Shown here piece by piece: positions 39,123 to 48,960 of a DNA stretch of 64,000 bases. The translations under genes were made by a program, and so were the position numbers. Origin of the DNA: an uncultured Algibacter sp. (GTDB taxonomy: Bacteria > Bacteroidota > Bacteroidia > Flavobacteriales > Flavobacteriaceae); the NCBI RefSeq assembly GCF_947495675.1, contig NZ_CANLZX010000014.1, forward strand, positions 1 through 64,000. The letters are read 5' to 3'. Position 1 is the first letter of the stretch. Each line of letters starts with the position of its first letter. The notes below the pieces were generated by a model that ran no database searches, was not told the origin of the DNA, and was given only the letters and a program-made list of their open reading frames with translations.

Positions 39123-40514
39123 ATGGAGTTAAGTCATAATGACAACAACAATTTGCCCCTTACCAAGTTTGAATCGATGTTAAAAACGAATCATGTTTTA
39201 TTCTTTGATTCTGAAGAATTTGAAAACATCATTCATCATTACCTTAATCAGGGTAAGATAGCGCTAGCCAAAAAAGCCATTAAATTAGGTTTAGATCAAC
39301 ATCCAACTTCAATTAATTTAAGACTCTTTAAGGTTGAAATTTATGTTTTTGAAAACAAGCTTACTGAGGCTGATAGCCTTTTAAATGACTTATATACAAT
39401 AGATCCTAAAAACGAAGAAATATACATACAAAAAGCTAATATTTTCTCTAAAAAAGATGATCATGAACAAGCAATTGAAGTTCTTAAACAAGCTTTAGAA
39501 CTTACTAATGATGTTGTAGATATATATTCGCTTATTGGTATGGAATATTTATTTTTAGACCAATATGAAAACGCTAAAACATTTTTTATGAAATGTTTAG
39601 ATGTTGACATAGATGATTATTCTGCACTTTATAACATTATTTACTGCTATGAGTTTTTAAATCAAAATGAAGATGCTATTTCATATTTAAATACATTTTT
39701 AGACAAAAACCCTTATTGTGAAGTTGCATGGCATCAATTAGGAAAACAATATTATACTTTAAAAGATTATAATAAAGCATTAACAGCTTATGATTTTGCT
39801 ATAATTTCTGATGATACTTTTGTTGGTGCTTACCTAGAGCGAGGTAAAGTTTTAGAGCATTTAAAGCAATATGAAGATGCTATTGAAAACTATACGATTA
39901 CTTTAAAATTGGAAGAACCAACTTCGTTTGCATTATTACGAATTGGTAATTGTTATGAAAAGTTAGAGAATTTCGATTTAGCGCTTCAATATTATGACAG
40001 AACGGTACATGAAGACCCTTTATTAGATAAAGGATGGATTGCCATTACTAAATTTTACAATAAAAAAGGAAACTATCAAAAAGCATTATTTTTTATAAAT
40101 AAAGCTATAAATATAGATTCTGAAAATGTTAAATACTGGAAATTATACTCGCAAATAAATCATCGTTTAGCCTTTTATGAAGAAGCCGAACGTGGTTATA
40201 AAAAAACAATAGATTTAGGTAACTACGAACTTAACACATGGCTTTCTCGTGGCGATTTACTAATAAAATTAGGTGAGCCACAAGCAGCAATTTTTAACTT
40301 TGAACAAGCTATTGAGTTTTACCCTGAAAATGCTGAGTTAGAGTACAGATTAGCTGGATTATATTTTACATTAAAAGAACATGATAAAGGTGCTTTTTAT
40401 CTTAAAAATGGTTTTAAGCATAATGAGGAATACACTTTTATTCTAGAAGAGCTCTTCCCTAACGTCTCAAACGAATTACTTGTTAAAAACATACTGAAAC
40501 AAATTTACAAGTAA
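39123..40514 (+). CDS. Tetratricopeptide repeat protein
   Basis: A 463-aa protein built almost wholly of TPR motifs, about ten to twelve, for example KANIFSKKDDHEQAIEVLKQ, LGKQYYTLKDYNKALTAYDF and RIGNCYEKLENFDLALQYYD. No signal peptide or other domain is evident, so it is probably a cytoplasmic scaffold. TPR arrays bind peptides or partner proteins; the partner here is unknown. It stands alone, 157 bp after the aminotransferase and 73 bp before the DUF368 pair. Confidence 0.92.
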   Translation: MELSHNDNNNLPLTKFESMLKTNHVLFFDSEEFENIIHHYLNQGKIALAKKAIKLGLDQHPTSINLRLFKVEIYVFENKLTEADSLLNDLYTIDPKNEEIYIQKANIFSKKDDHEQAIEVLKQALELTNDVVDIYSLIGMEYLFLDQYENAKTFFMKCLDVDIDDYSALYNIIYCYEFLNQNEDAISYLNTFLDKNPYCEVAWHQLGKQYYTLKDYNKALTAYDFAIISDDTFVGAYLERGKVLEHLKQYEDAIENYTITLKLEEPTSFALLRIGNCYEKLENFDLALQYYDRTVHEDPLLDKGWIAITKFYNKKGNYQKALFFINKAINIDSENVKYWKLYSQINHRLAFYEEAERGYKKTIDLGNYELNTWLSRGDLLIKLGEPQAAIFNFEQAIEFYPENAELEYRLAGLYFTLKEHDKGAFYLKNGFKHNEEYTFILEELFPNVSNELLVKNILKQIYK

Positions 40515-40559
40515 GGCTTTCATACGCTTATATTAATTTTTTTTTAATTCTCAATTGTA

Positions 40560-40567
40560 TACCTTTG
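40560..40567 (+). promoter_or_regulatory. Candidate -7 element for the DUF368 pair and aroE
   Basis: TACCTTTG (TAnnTTTG) ends 20 nt before the ATG at 40588. No TTG at the usual distance. Confidence 0.4.
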
Positions 40568-40587
40568 GTTTTCGCAAATAAACTAAC

Positions 40588-41505
40588 ATGCAAAGACGTC
40601 TCAAAGATTACTTAATCATATCATTTAAAGGCTTAGCCATGGGTGCAGCAGATGCTGTTCCTGGAGTTTCTGGTGGTACAATCGCTTTTATTTCTGGAAT
40701 TTACGAAGAGCTAATATCTACAATAAGTAATATTAATGGAGCACTTTTTAAAACACTTTTTAGTAAAGGATTAAAAGCTTTTTGGCAACAAGCAAATGGT
40801 AATTTTTTATTGGCACTACTTTCTGGAATTATAGTGAGCTTTGTATCTTTTATGAAACTCGCTAAATATTTACTGGAACATCATCCTATACTAATTTGGT
40901 CATTCTTTTTTGGGCTCATTGTAGCTAGTATATATTTTGTTGGCAAACAAATTACTAAATGGAGTCTTGCATCTATTTTGTGCTTAATTGTTGGTGCTGC
41001 TTTAGCCTTTTATATTAGCAAATTACCATCTTTAGGCACCAATGATAATCCATGGTTTCTATTTTTAGCAGGTGCCATAGCTATTTGCGCCATGATACTT
41101 CCTGGCATCTCTGGATCTTTTATTCTTATTATTCTAGGAGCTTATAAAACACTTAGTAACGCTATTCATGATATCGACATAAAAAAAATAATCATTTTTG
41201 GCACAGGTGCTATTATAGGTTTACTTAGTTTTAGTCATGTGTTAAAATGGCTTTTTAAAAACTATCACAACATAACCTTAGCGCTTTTAACAGGCTTTAT
41301 TTTTGGTTCGTTAAATAAAGTTTGGCCTTGGAAAAACACGTTATCTTGGCATACAGATTCTAAAGGCATAAAAGCCCCTTTACTACAAGAAAGCATTTCT
41401 CCTTTTTCTTTTGAAGGTGACAACCAATTTATGTTAGCATTTCTCTTAATGATTTTAGGGTTTTTAACCATTTTTATTCTTGAACGCGTAGGTTCTAAAA
41501 AATAA
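40588..41505 (+). CDS. DUF368-family membrane protein (probable undecaprenyl-phosphate translocase), copy 1
   Basis: A 305-aa polytopic inner-membrane protein with about eight hydrophobic helices. The family signature KGLAMGAADAVPGVSGGTIA is near the N-terminus and is echoed by ICAMILPGISGSFILIILG in the second half, the internal pseudo-repeat typical of DUF368. Members of this family (PopT) have been reported to recycle undecaprenyl phosphate across the membrane for cell-wall synthesis. It is followed after 2 bp by a diverged paralogue and then aroE, forming a tight operon. Confidence 0.92.
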   Translation: MQRRLKDYLIISFKGLAMGAADAVPGVSGGTIAFISGIYEELISTISNINGALFKTLFSKGLKAFWQQANGNFLLALLSGIIVSFVSFMKLAKYLLEHHPILIWSFFFGLIVASIYFVGKQITKWSLASILCLIVGAALAFYISKLPSLGTNDNPWFLFLAGAIAICAMILPGISGSFILIILGAYKTLSNAIHDIDIKKIIIFGTGAIIGLLSFSHVLKWLFKNYHNITLALLTGFIFGSLNKVWPWKNTLSWHTDSKGIKAPLLQESISPFSFEGDNQFMLAFLLMILGFLTIFILERVGSKK

Positions 41506-41507
41506 CA

Positions 41508-42524
41508 ATGGAAAGCACCAGAACTCTTACCGATAAACTTTTTCTAATTTTAAAAGGATTAGGTATGGGTGCTGCTAACAAAGTACCTGGTGTTTCTGGA
41601 GGTGTTGTTGCTTTTGTTGCTGGCTTTTATGAGGAATTTATTTATTCGCTAAGAAAAGTAAACAAAACTGCATTTAAACTACTTATTAACGGACGTTTTA
41701 ATAGTTTTTATAAATATATAAATGGGCGTTTTTTAAGCTTACTATTCCTTGGAATGATTGTAAGTTATTTTAGTATTTCTAAAGTGTTAGATTACCTAAT
41801 AAAACACTACGAACTCTTTGTTTGGAGCGTTTTTTTTGGTATGATTATAGGTTCTATTTATTATATAAATAAAGATTTTAAAGACTGGAATTATAAAACA
41901 TACATCTCACTTGCTATTGGAATAATACTTGGTATTAGCATTAGCTTTTTAAACCCTGCGAAAGAAAACGATAATCTTTGGTTTGTTTTTTTCTGTGGTA
42001 TTATTAGTGTTTCTGGTATGACACTCCCTGGTTTCTCCGGTTCATTTATTCTTATTCTTTTAGGAAATTATGTTTTGTTATTAGTTGATTCTGTAAATGC
42101 ATTATATGATACGTTTACAGAAATTATTCGTGGCGACTTCGGTTTTATTAAAAATTTAGAACGCATAAGAATGTTAAAAGTCTTAGCTGTATTTACGTTA
42201 GGTTCTGTAACTGGTTTAGTAACCTTTTCGCATGCTTTAAGTTATATTTTAAATCACTACAAAAGCATAACACTTTCTGCTATTATTGGTTTTATTATAG
42301 GTTCTTTAGGTGTTGTATGGCCTTGGAAAAAAACAATTTACAATTTTGATGCTTCTGGAAATGTTCTTTTAGATTCTAGGGGCGAAATGATAATTAAAAA
42401 CTACCAACGATTCATTCCAGAATTAAATAGCGAAACTTATTATGCTATTTGTTTCATTATCCTAGGAATTGCTATAGTTTTGGCATTAGAATGGTACGGA
42501 CAAAAAACTAGAAAAATAACATGA
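41508..42524 (+). CDS. DUF368-family membrane protein (probable undecaprenyl-phosphate translocase), copy 2
   Basis: A 338-aa paralogue of the preceding gene. The same two signatures appear as KGLGMGAANKVPGVSGGVVA and VSGMTLPGFSGSFILILLG. A longer loop precedes the last helix. The two copies differ enough for the duplication to be old. The stop codon overlaps the ATG of aroE (ATGA), indicating translational coupling. It may be a carrier with the same function in different conditions, or half of a heteromer (inference). Confidence 0.92.
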   Translation: MESTRTLTDKLFLILKGLGMGAANKVPGVSGGVVAFVAGFYEEFIYSLRKVNKTAFKLLINGRFNSFYKYINGRFLSLLFLGMIVSYFSISKVLDYLIKHYELFVWSVFFGMIIGSIYYINKDFKDWNYKTYISLAIGIILGISISFLNPAKENDNLWFVFFCGIISVSGMTLPGFSGSFILILLGNYVLLLVDSVNALYDTFTEIIRGDFGFIKNLERIRMLKVLAVFTLGSVTGLVTFSHALSYILNHYKSITLSAIIGFIIGSLGVVWPWKKTIYNFDASGNVLLDSRGEMIIKNYQRFIPELNSETYYAICFIILGIAIVLALEWYGQKTRKIT

Positions 42525-43261
42525 AAAAGTTAGGTTTATTAGGTAAAGATATTTCATATTCTTTCTCAAGATCATATTTTAAAAAAAAGTTTGAAGATGA
42601 AAACATTAATGATATTTCATATGAAAATTTCGACATTAAAAATATCGATTTATTTCCTTCAATAATCAAAGACACAAAAAACTTAAAAGGATTAAATGTT
42701 ACTATTCCTTATAAAGAACAAGTGATTCCTTATCTAGATAAAATCAATAAAAAAGCCAAAGCTATTGGTGCGGTAAATACCATTAGAATTACAAAAAAAG
42801 GCAAACTAGTAGGCTATAACACAGATTGCTATGGTTTTAAAAACACACTAAAACCTTATATAAAATCACATCATAAAAAGGCATTAATTTTAGGCACAGG
42901 TGGCGCAAGTAAAGCCATTGCATATACTTTTAATGAACTTGGCATAAGCTATCAATACGTTTCAAGAAACTTAAAAGATGGTGTTAGTTTCACTTATAAT
43001 ACTTTAACAGAAAAAGATATAAAAGAACACCAAATTATTGTTAACTGCACACCTTTAGGAACTTTCCCTAATATTGAAGATTGTCCAAATATCCCATATG
43101 CAGCCATTACAAAAAACCATATTTTATTTGATTTAATTTATAACCCAGAGGAAACCAAGTTTTTAAGTCTAGGCAAACAAAATAAAGCCACAATAATTAA
43201 TGGTTTAAACATGTTAAGACTGCAAGCAGAAAAATCTTGGTCTATTTGGGATATTAAATAA
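42521..43261 (+). CDS. aroE: Shikimate dehydrogenase
   Basis: Reduces 3-dehydroshikimate to shikimate with NADPH in aromatic amino acid synthesis. The 246-aa length is slightly short but typical of Bacteroidota. Motifs are GLLGKDISYSFSRSYF (substrate Ser residues), GLNVTIPYKEQV with the catalytic Lys, GAVNTI, NTDCYGF, the nucleotide-binding LGTGGASKAIAY, NCTPLGTFP and INGLNMLRLQA. The start overlaps the end of the second DUF368 gene by 4 bp. Confidence 0.96.
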   Translation: MKKLGLLGKDISYSFSRSYFKKKFEDENINDISYENFDIKNIDLFPSIIKDTKNLKGLNVTIPYKEQVIPYLDKINKKAKAIGAVNTIRITKKGKLVGYNTDCYGFKNTLKPYIKSHHKKALILGTGGASKAIAYTFNELGISYQYVSRNLKDGVSFTYNTLTEKDIKEHQIIVNCTPLGTFPNIEDCPNIPYAAITKNHILFDLIYNPEETKFLSLGKQNKATIINGLNMLRLQAEKSWSIWDIK

Positions 43262-43347
43262 AACCGTTCGTAGTACTTTGTAATTACTCTACTTGTTAGT
43301 ATCTTTAATGACTAAAGTAATTTTTGACGAACCTTAACATTTTAAAA

Positions 43348-45306
43348 ATGTCTGATATTAACAAACCTCAAGAAGTAGATGGTACCGAAGAAGTAAAATC
43401 TAATACTGATTCTACTCCAGTAACTGATAATCAAAACACAGAAAACACATCTACAGATGCTGAAACTGTAAATAATACTACAGAAACAGATCAAGTTATA
43501 GCAGAAGAAGGCGATGAAGTTATTAATGAAATAGACGAATCTAACGCTGAAGATGCCGAAGACGAAGGCAATAAAGAAAGACATACCATTGAGGTAAAGG
43601 CCTATGATACTATGTCTTTAGAGTCTTTAGCTATTGAGTTAGAAAAACTTGTTGAAAATGAAAAAGTACAAGCAATTAAATCTCATGTTGACAATATAAA
43701 CTCGGAGTTTAAAACAAAATTCCAAGCCTTAATAGATGAAAAAAAGGAAGACTTTATAAATGAAGGAGGTAACGAAATAGATTTTTACTACGCTTCTCCT
43801 GTTCAAAAAAGATTTAAAGAAGCTTATAGAAACTACAGAAAAAAAGTACACTCACACTACCAAAGTTTAGAGCAAAATTTAAAACAAAATTTAGCTAATA
43901 AGCTAGAGATTATTGAAGAATTAAAAGGTTTAATTAATGTAGAAGAAAACATTAATACAACCTACAAGCACTTTAAAGAGTTACAAGAACGTTGGCGAAA
44001 TACTGGTCCAATTCCAAGAGATAAATACAATAATGCTTGGAATAGTTACCACCACCATGTAGAGCGATTTTATGATTTTTTAAATATAAACAGAGAATTA
44101 CGCGACTTAGATTTTAAACACAATTTAGAAAAGAAATTGCTAATTATTGAGCGTGCTGAAGAGTTAGCTGGAGATGATGATGCAATGCGTGCTTTTAGAG
44201 AGCTGCAAGAACTTCATAAAATGTGGAAAGAAGAACTTGGCCCTGTACCAAGAGAACATCGCGAAAGTATTTGGGAACGATTTAAAGTTGCAACAAAAAC
44301 TATTAACGACAAGCGACAGGCTTATTACAAAGAAATAGATAAAGTTTACGAGAAAAATCTAGAAAACAAACTTGAAATTATTTCTAAAATAGAAAACATT
44401 GCTACCCAAGAAAACAAATCGCATGGTAGTTTACAAAATAAAATTAAAGAAGTAGAGTCTCTTAGAGAAGCCTTTTTTAATGCAGGTAAAGTACCAATTA
44501 AGGTAAATGAAGAAACTTGGGCAAAATTTAAAGATGCCGTAAGGTTATTTAACAGAAAAAAGAATGCCTTTTATAAAGATTTAAAAAAGGGACAATTTAA
44601 TAACTTACAGCTTAAACTAGATTTAATAAAAATTGCTGAAGACAATAAGGATAGTGAAGATTTTGAGGTTACCACACCATTGATGAAAAAAATTCAAAGT
44701 GATTGGAAAAAAATTGGTCATGTTCCTAGAAAAGATAGCGACAAAATCTGGAAACGCTTTAAGGCAGCCTGTAATTATTATTTTGACAGAATACATGCAA
44801 GCAGAAATGCAGCTAGTAAAGAGCAAGTTGATGCATATAACAAAAAGAACGAATTTTTAAACACACTTAAAGATTTAGAATTACCAACAGATAAAGCAGA
44901 AGGTGTTAAAATTATAAAAGAGCAAATTAAACAATGGCAATCAATAGGGCGTGTACCTAATGATAAACGCTATATTGATGGTAAGTTTCAAAAAACAATT
45001 GATGGTTTATTAACTAATTTAAAAGTTGATAAAACTGAAGCTGAAATGATTAAGTATGAAAACAAACTTGATAGCTTAGTAAATCCTGATGATACTAGAA
45101 ACTTAGATAACGAACGTACTTTTATTCGTAAAAAAATTGATGAAGTAAAAAGTCAAATAAACCAATTAGAAAATAATTTACAATTTTTTACGAATGTTAA
45201 TGACGATAACCCATTAGTAAAAGAAGTACATACCAATATTAAAAAACACAAAGAATCTTTAGATGTTTTGAAAGCCAAACTCAGAAAAATTAAAGATTTA
45301 TACTAA
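43348..45306 (+). CDS. DUF349-domain coiled-coil protein
   Basis: A 652-aa protein. The ATG at 43348 (MSDINKPQEVDG) is preferred to an in-frame TTG 24 bases upstream. Residues 1-90 are acidic and low-complexity. The rest consists of about six repeated helical DUF349 units of about 70-75 residues, each with a conserved Trp pattern such as ELQERWRNTGPIPRDKYN, LHKMWKEELGPVPREHRE and SDWKKIGHVPRKDSDKIWKR. A C-terminal coiled coil follows. The function of DUF349 is not established in Bacteroidota. It stands alone and ends at a strong bidirectional terminator. Confidence 0.92.
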   Translation: MSDINKPQEVDGTEEVKSNTDSTPVTDNQNTENTSTDAETVNNTTETDQVIAEEGDEVINEIDESNAEDAEDEGNKERHTIEVKAYDTMSLESLAIELEKLVENEKVQAIKSHVDNINSEFKTKFQALIDEKKEDFINEGGNEIDFYYASPVQKRFKEAYRNYRKKVHSHYQSLEQNLKQNLANKLEIIEELKGLINVEENINTTYKHFKELQERWRNTGPIPRDKYNNAWNSYHHHVERFYDFLNINRELRDLDFKHNLEKKLLIIERAEELAGDDDAMRAFRELQELHKMWKEELGPVPREHRESIWERFKVATKTINDKRQAYYKEIDKVYEKNLENKLEIISKIENIATQENKSHGSLQNKIKEVESLREAFFNAGKVPIKVNEETWAKFKDAVRLFNRKKNAFYKDLKKGQFNNLQLKLDLIKIAEDNKDSEDFEVTTPLMKKIQSDWKKIGHVPRKDSDKIWKRFKAACNYYFDRIHASRNAASKEQVDAYNKKNEFLNTLKDLELPTDKAEGVKIIKEQIKQWQSIGRVPNDKRYIDGKFQKTIDGLLTNLKVDKTEAEMIKYENKLDSLVNPDDTRNLDNERTFIRKKIDEVKSQINQLENNLQFFTNVNDDNPLVKEVHTNIKKHKESLDVLKAKLRKIKDLY

Positions 45307-45312
45307 CAAATT

Positions 45313-45351
45313 AAAAAACCTCAAAAGCTAATAAAACTTTTGAGGTTTTTT
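45313..45351. terminator. Bidirectional terminator between the DUF349 gene and mazG
   Basis: A 15-bp perfect stem (left arm 45313-45327, right arm 45337-45351, core acctcaaaag with cttttgaggt) and a 9-nt loop, with A- and T-runs on the two sides. It serves both convergent genes. Confidence 0.92.
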
Positions 45352-45358
45352 ATTTACA

Positions 45359-46132
45359 CTAAATTTTTTTTGCCTCTTCCCAAAACACATCCATTTCGGC
45401 TAAAGTCATATCTTTTAAAGGTTTATTTAAACTTTTAGCTTTACTTTCTAAATACTGAAAACGTTTTGAGAATTTCTTATTAGTACGCTCTAAGGCATTT
45501 TCTGGGTTTATATTTAAAAAGCGGGCATAGTTTACCATAGAGAATATAACATCACCAAACTCGCTTTCCATGTTGTTTTGGTTGCCAGATTGTACCTCGG
45601 CTTTAAACTCGTTAAGCTCCTCCTCTACTTTTTCCCAAACTTGCTCTGGTTTTTCCCAATCAAAACCAACGCCTGCCACTTTTTCTTGAATTCTATTTGC
45701 TTTTACTAAAGCAGGTAAACTTTTGGGCACACCCTCTAAAACACTTGTTTTACCTTCTTTTAGTTTTAAGTTTTCCCAATTTCGTTTTACATCATCTTCA
45801 TTTTCCACTTTTACATCGCTATAAATATGTGGGTGCCTGTGTATTAGTTTATCGCAAATGGTATTACAAACATCGGCAATATCAAAGTCTTTGGATTCAC
45901 TTCCTATTTTAGAGTAAAAAACAATGTGTAATAACACATCTCCCAATTCTTTTTTTACTTCTTCTAAATCTTTGTCTAAAATAGCATCACCAAGCTCGTA
46001 AGTTTCCTCTATGGTTAAATGCCTAAGCGTTTCCATGGTTTGTTTTTTATCCCATGGGCATTGCGCTCGCAACTCGTCCATAATGGTTAATAATCTATCA
46101 AAGGCTTTAAGTTGTGCTGCTCTAGAATTCAT
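45359..46132 (-). CDS. mazG: MazG nucleoside triphosphate pyrophosphohydrolase
   Basis: Hydrolyses NTPs to NMP and PPi, limiting aberrant nucleotides and affecting alarmone levels in E. coli. 257 aa from the ATG at 46132 (MNSRAAQLKAFDRL). A longer TTG-started frame is rejected because that TTG fits as a promoter -33 box: TTG at 46174-46172, a 17-nt spacer and TATTTTTA at 46154-46147. Two tandem MazG domains are visible: CPWDKKQTMETLRHLTIEET with EExxE metal ligands plus LGDVLLHIVFYSKI, and later EEELNEFKAEV with EFGDVIFSMVNYAR. It is convergent with the DUF349 gene. Confidence 0.95.
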   Translation of the reverse strand: MNSRAAQLKAFDRLLTIMDELRAQCPWDKKQTMETLRHLTIEETYELGDAILDKDLEEVKKELGDVLLHIVFYSKIGSESKDFDIADVCNTICDKLIHRHPHIYSDVKVENEDDVKRNWENLKLKEGKTSVLEGVPKSLPALVKANRIQEKVAGVGFDWEKPEQVWEKVEEELNEFKAEVQSGNQNNMESEFGDVIFSMVNYARFLNINPENALERTNKKFSKRFQYLESKAKSLNKPLKDMTLAEMDVFWEEAKKI

Positions 46133-46373
46133 GCTTGTAGTTTTTGTAAAAATACAATTTTGATTAGGTTGCAAAGAAAAATAGTATTCAAAAAATACAC
46201 TTTCAAAAATTTTAAAAACCGAACTAGGAAATGGTTGACTTTGTCAGAAAAATTAGCTAATTTCGTTTAACTCTTGTTAAAAAACATTCAAACGATTTTT
46301 TATCAGAGGAACATTAAATGAACATCCCCCCAAAAAAAACAACTTTAAATTAGAAAAACCAAGTTGGCAAACA

Positions 46374-46482
46374 CCAGCGATAGGGATAGCAGCGGAAAGC
46401 CCACAGCCCGAAGGTGCGAGGACTTGTAGTGTATAGCCCGACCTATACCCTGAACCAAATTCAGGGTATAGGTAACGCCCAA
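46374..46482. ncRNA. Candidate structured intergenic element (RNA or dispersed repeat)
   Basis: A segment clearly richer in G and C than its AT-rich surroundings lies in the 415-bp gap between mazG and the aconitase gene. It begins near accagcgatagggatagc, contains agcggaaagcccacagcccg and gtatagcccgac, and ends with a 14-bp perfect hairpin (acctataccctgaa with ttcagggtataggt, loop ccaaa, 46441-46473) followed by aacgccc. No open frame fits it. The words agcggaaagccc and tagcccgac recall short structured elements scattered between flavobacterial genes, perhaps the Flavo-1 motif; I cannot verify this. The strand is undecided. The remainder of the gap (46133-46373) holds the mazG promoter and otherwise nothing recognised. 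Confidence 0.5.
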
Positions 46483-46500
46483 AACATACTTTATTAAATT

Positions 46501-46528
46501 AAAAAACCAGCTAAATAGCTGGTTTTTT
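46501..46528 (-). terminator. Terminator of the aconitase (AcnA-like) gene
   Basis: A 12-bp stem (aaaaaaccagct with agctggtttttt) with loop aaat. On the minus strand it lies 20 nt past the aconitase stop and ends in six T. Confidence 0.9.
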
Positions 46529-46547
46529 AAATGTATATTCTTGAAAA

Positions 46548-48815
46548 TTATGCGTTTTGCTTTTTAATTAAGTTAAGCGCAGAGCCTTCGTGATACCAAG
46601 CTATTTGTGCTTTGTTATAAGTATGATTTAATTTGATGGTATCTTTAGTACCATCTGCATGAACAGCTTCTAGCGTTAATTGCTTTCCTGGAGCAAATTC
46701 GTTTAAATCTAAAAAGTTAAAGGTATCGTCTTCTTGAATTAAATCGTAATCGGCTTCGTTAGCAAACGTTAAGCCTAACATACCTTGCTTTTTAAGGTTT
46801 GTTTCGTGTATTCTGGCAAACGATTTTACAATAACTGCTGCAACGCCTAAATGACGTGGTTGCATGGCTGCATGCTCTCTTGATGAGCCTTCGCCATAAT
46901 TATGATCGCCAACTACTATGGTTTTTACTCCTGCTGCTTTGTAAGCACGCGCTGTAACCGGTACGCCACCATAATCGCCAGTTAATTGGTTTTTAACAAA
47001 GTTTGTTTTTTTGTTGAAGGCATTAACTGCGCCAATTAATGTATTGTTAGCTATATTATCTAAATGTCCTCTAAAACGTAACCATGGGCCAGCCATAGAA
47101 ATATGGTCTGTAGTACATTTACCAAATGCTTTTATTAAAAGTTTAGCGCCTGAAATGGAATTTCCTAAAGGCTGAAACGGTGTGAGAAGTTGTAAACGTT
47201 CTGAGTCGTCTTTTACAGTTACTTGTACATGGCTACCATCTGCTTCTGGTGCTAAATAGCCGTTATCTTTTACTTCGAAACCTTTTGGTGGTAATTCCCA
47301 CCCTGTAGGCTCATCGAACATAACCTCTTCGCCGTTTTCATTAATTAACTTATCTGTTAACGGATTAAAATCTAATCGGCCAGCAACTGCAATGGCTGCT
47401 GTTATTTCTGGAGAAGCTACAAAGGCATGTGTGTTTGGATTACCATCGGCACGCTTTGCAAAGTTTCTGTTAAAAGAATGTACTATACTATTTTTTGGTG
47501 CATTTTTGGGATCGCTATATCTTGCCCATTGCCCTATACATGGCCCACAAGCATTGGTGAATATTTTAGCATTTAGGTTTTCGAAAATACCCAGAATACC
47601 ATCGCGTTCTGCTGTGTAGCGTACTTGCTCTGACCCTGGATTGATACCTAACTCGGCTTTTATTTTTAAGCCTTTATCTAGCGCTTGTTGTGCTATGGAA
47701 GATGCTCTTGATAAATCTTCGTAAGATGAGTTTGTACAAGACCCTATTAATCCCCACTCTACTTTTAATGGCCAATCGTTAGCTTTTGCTTTTTCAGTCA
47801 TTGTTGAACCTACTTCTGTAGATAAATCTGGTGTAAACGGACCGTTTAGTAATGGGCCTAATTCAGATAGGTTAATATCTATAACTTGATCGAAATATAG
47901 CTCTGGGTTTTCATACACTTCGGCATCGGCAGTTAAGTGTTGTTTAACTTTATTTGCAGCATCGGCAACATCAGCTCTATCGGTAGCACGTAAATAACGT
48001 TCCATAGAATCATCGTACCCAAATGTAGATGTGGTTGCACCAATTTCGGCACCCATATTACAAATGGTTCCTTTTCCTGTACATGACATAGAGATAGCTC
48101 CAGGCCCAAAATACTCAACAATAGCACCTGTACCACCTTTTACAGTAAGAATTTCGGCAACTTTTAAAATAACATCTTTTGGAGCCGTCCAACCAGATAA
48201 TTTTCCGGTTAATCTTACCCCTATAAGTTTAGGGAATTTAAGTTCCCATGCCATACCAGCCATAACATCTACCGCATCTGCGCCTCCAACACCAATGGCT
48301 ACCATACCTAGTCCGCCAGCATTTACGGTGTGCGAATCGGTACCAATCATCATACCTCCAGGAAATGCATAATTCTCTAACACCACTTGATGAATAATAC
48401 CAGCTCCAGGTTTCCAGAAACCAATACCATATTTATTTGAAACAGATTCTAGAAAATTAAAAACTTCGCTACTTACGCTATTTGCATGTTTTAAATCTTT
48501 TTCGGCACCATCTTTAGCCTGAATTAAATGATCGCAATGCACCGTTGTTGGTACTGCAACCTTAGATTTTCCTGCTTGCATAAATTGCAATAATGCCATT
48601 TGAGCTGTTGCATCTTGACAGGCAATGCGGTCTGGTGCAAAATCTACATAATCCTTTCCTCTAGTAAAAGCTTTAGTAGGTGTACCATCCCAAAGATGAG
48701 AATATAGTATCTTTTCAGATAGTGTTAGTGGTTTCCCTACAATACTTCGCGCTTTATCTACACGCTCTGCCATTTTGGTGTAGACACCTTTAATCATATT
48801 AATATCAAATGCCAT
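46548..48815 (-). CDS. Aconitate hydratase, mitochondrial/AcnA-like type
   Basis: Interconverts citrate and isocitrate in the TCA cycle through a [4Fe-4S] cluster. The 755-aa length resembles mitochondrial aconitase rather than the longer AcnA/IRP1 form. The cluster ligands are a Cys in [11 protein letters not shown] and the pair in [30 protein letters not shown] and the swivel-domain [20 protein letters not shown] are characteristic. It sits 145 bp downstream of acnB in the same direction, with a terminator between them, so the two are probably separate transcripts. Confidence 0.95.
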   Translation of the reverse strand: MAFDINMIKGVYTKMAERVDKARSIVGKPLTLSEKILYSHLWDGTPTKAFTRGKDYVDFAPDRIACQDATAQMALLQFMQAGKSKVAVPTTVHCDHLIQAKDGAEKDLKHANSVSSEVFNFLESVSNKYGIGFWKPGAGIIHQVVLENYAFPGGMMIGTDSHTVNAGGLGMVAIGVGGADAVDVMAGMAWELKFPKLIGVRLTGKLSGWTAPKDVILKVAEILTVKGGTGAIVEYFGPGAISMSCTGKGTICNMGAEIGATTSTFGYDDSMERYLRATDRADVADAANKVKQHLTADAEVYENPELYFDQVIDINLSELGPLLNGPFTPDLSTEVGSTMTEKAKANDWPLKVEWGLIGSCTNSSYEDLSRASSIAQQALDKGLKIKAELGINPGSEQVRYTAERDGILGIFENLNAKIFTNACGPCIGQWARYSDPKNAPKNSIVHSFNRNFAKRADGNPNTHAFVASPEITAAIAVAGRLDFNPLTDKLINENGEEVMFDEPTGWELPPKGFEVKDNGYLAPEADGSHVQVTVKDDSERLQLLTPFQPLGNSISGAKLLIKAFGKCTTDHISMAGPWLRFRGHLDNIANNTLIGAVNAFNKKTNFVKNQLTGDYGGVPVTARAYKAAGVKTIVVGDHNYGEGSSREHAAMQPRHLGVAAVIVKSFARIHETNLKKQGMLGLTFANEADYDLIQEDDTFNFLDLNEFAPGKQLTLEAVHADGTKDTIKLNHTYNKAQIAWYHEGSALNLIKKQNA

Positions 48816-48904
48816 AAGTTTACTATGTTTTTAAATTATGTTTTAAGTACTCTAATATACAAAATAATGAATGACTTTGAAAAGGGTTTTTAGTTTGATG
48901 GCAT

Positions 48905-48934
48905 AAAAAATCCCGAGTGAATGACTCGGGATTT
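48905..48934 (-). terminator. Terminator of acnB
   Basis: On the minus strand aaatcccgagt pairs with actcgggattt around a 5-nt loop, then a T-run. It lies 27 nt past the acnB stop. Confidence 0.92.
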
Positions 48935-48960
48935 ATAACTATTATTATTTAAACTATTGA

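Noticed and set aside
43324..43347. In-frame TTG-started extension of the DUF349 protein
   Set aside because: The ATG at 43348 gives a natural N-terminus; the eight extra residues have no support.
46133..46174. In-frame TTG-started extension of MazG
   Set aside because: The TTG fits as the -33 box of a promoter, and the ATG at 46132 gives the standard N-terminus.
48031..48372. 113-aa frame antisense to the AcnA-like aconitase gene
   Set aside because: A shadow of a conserved coding region.
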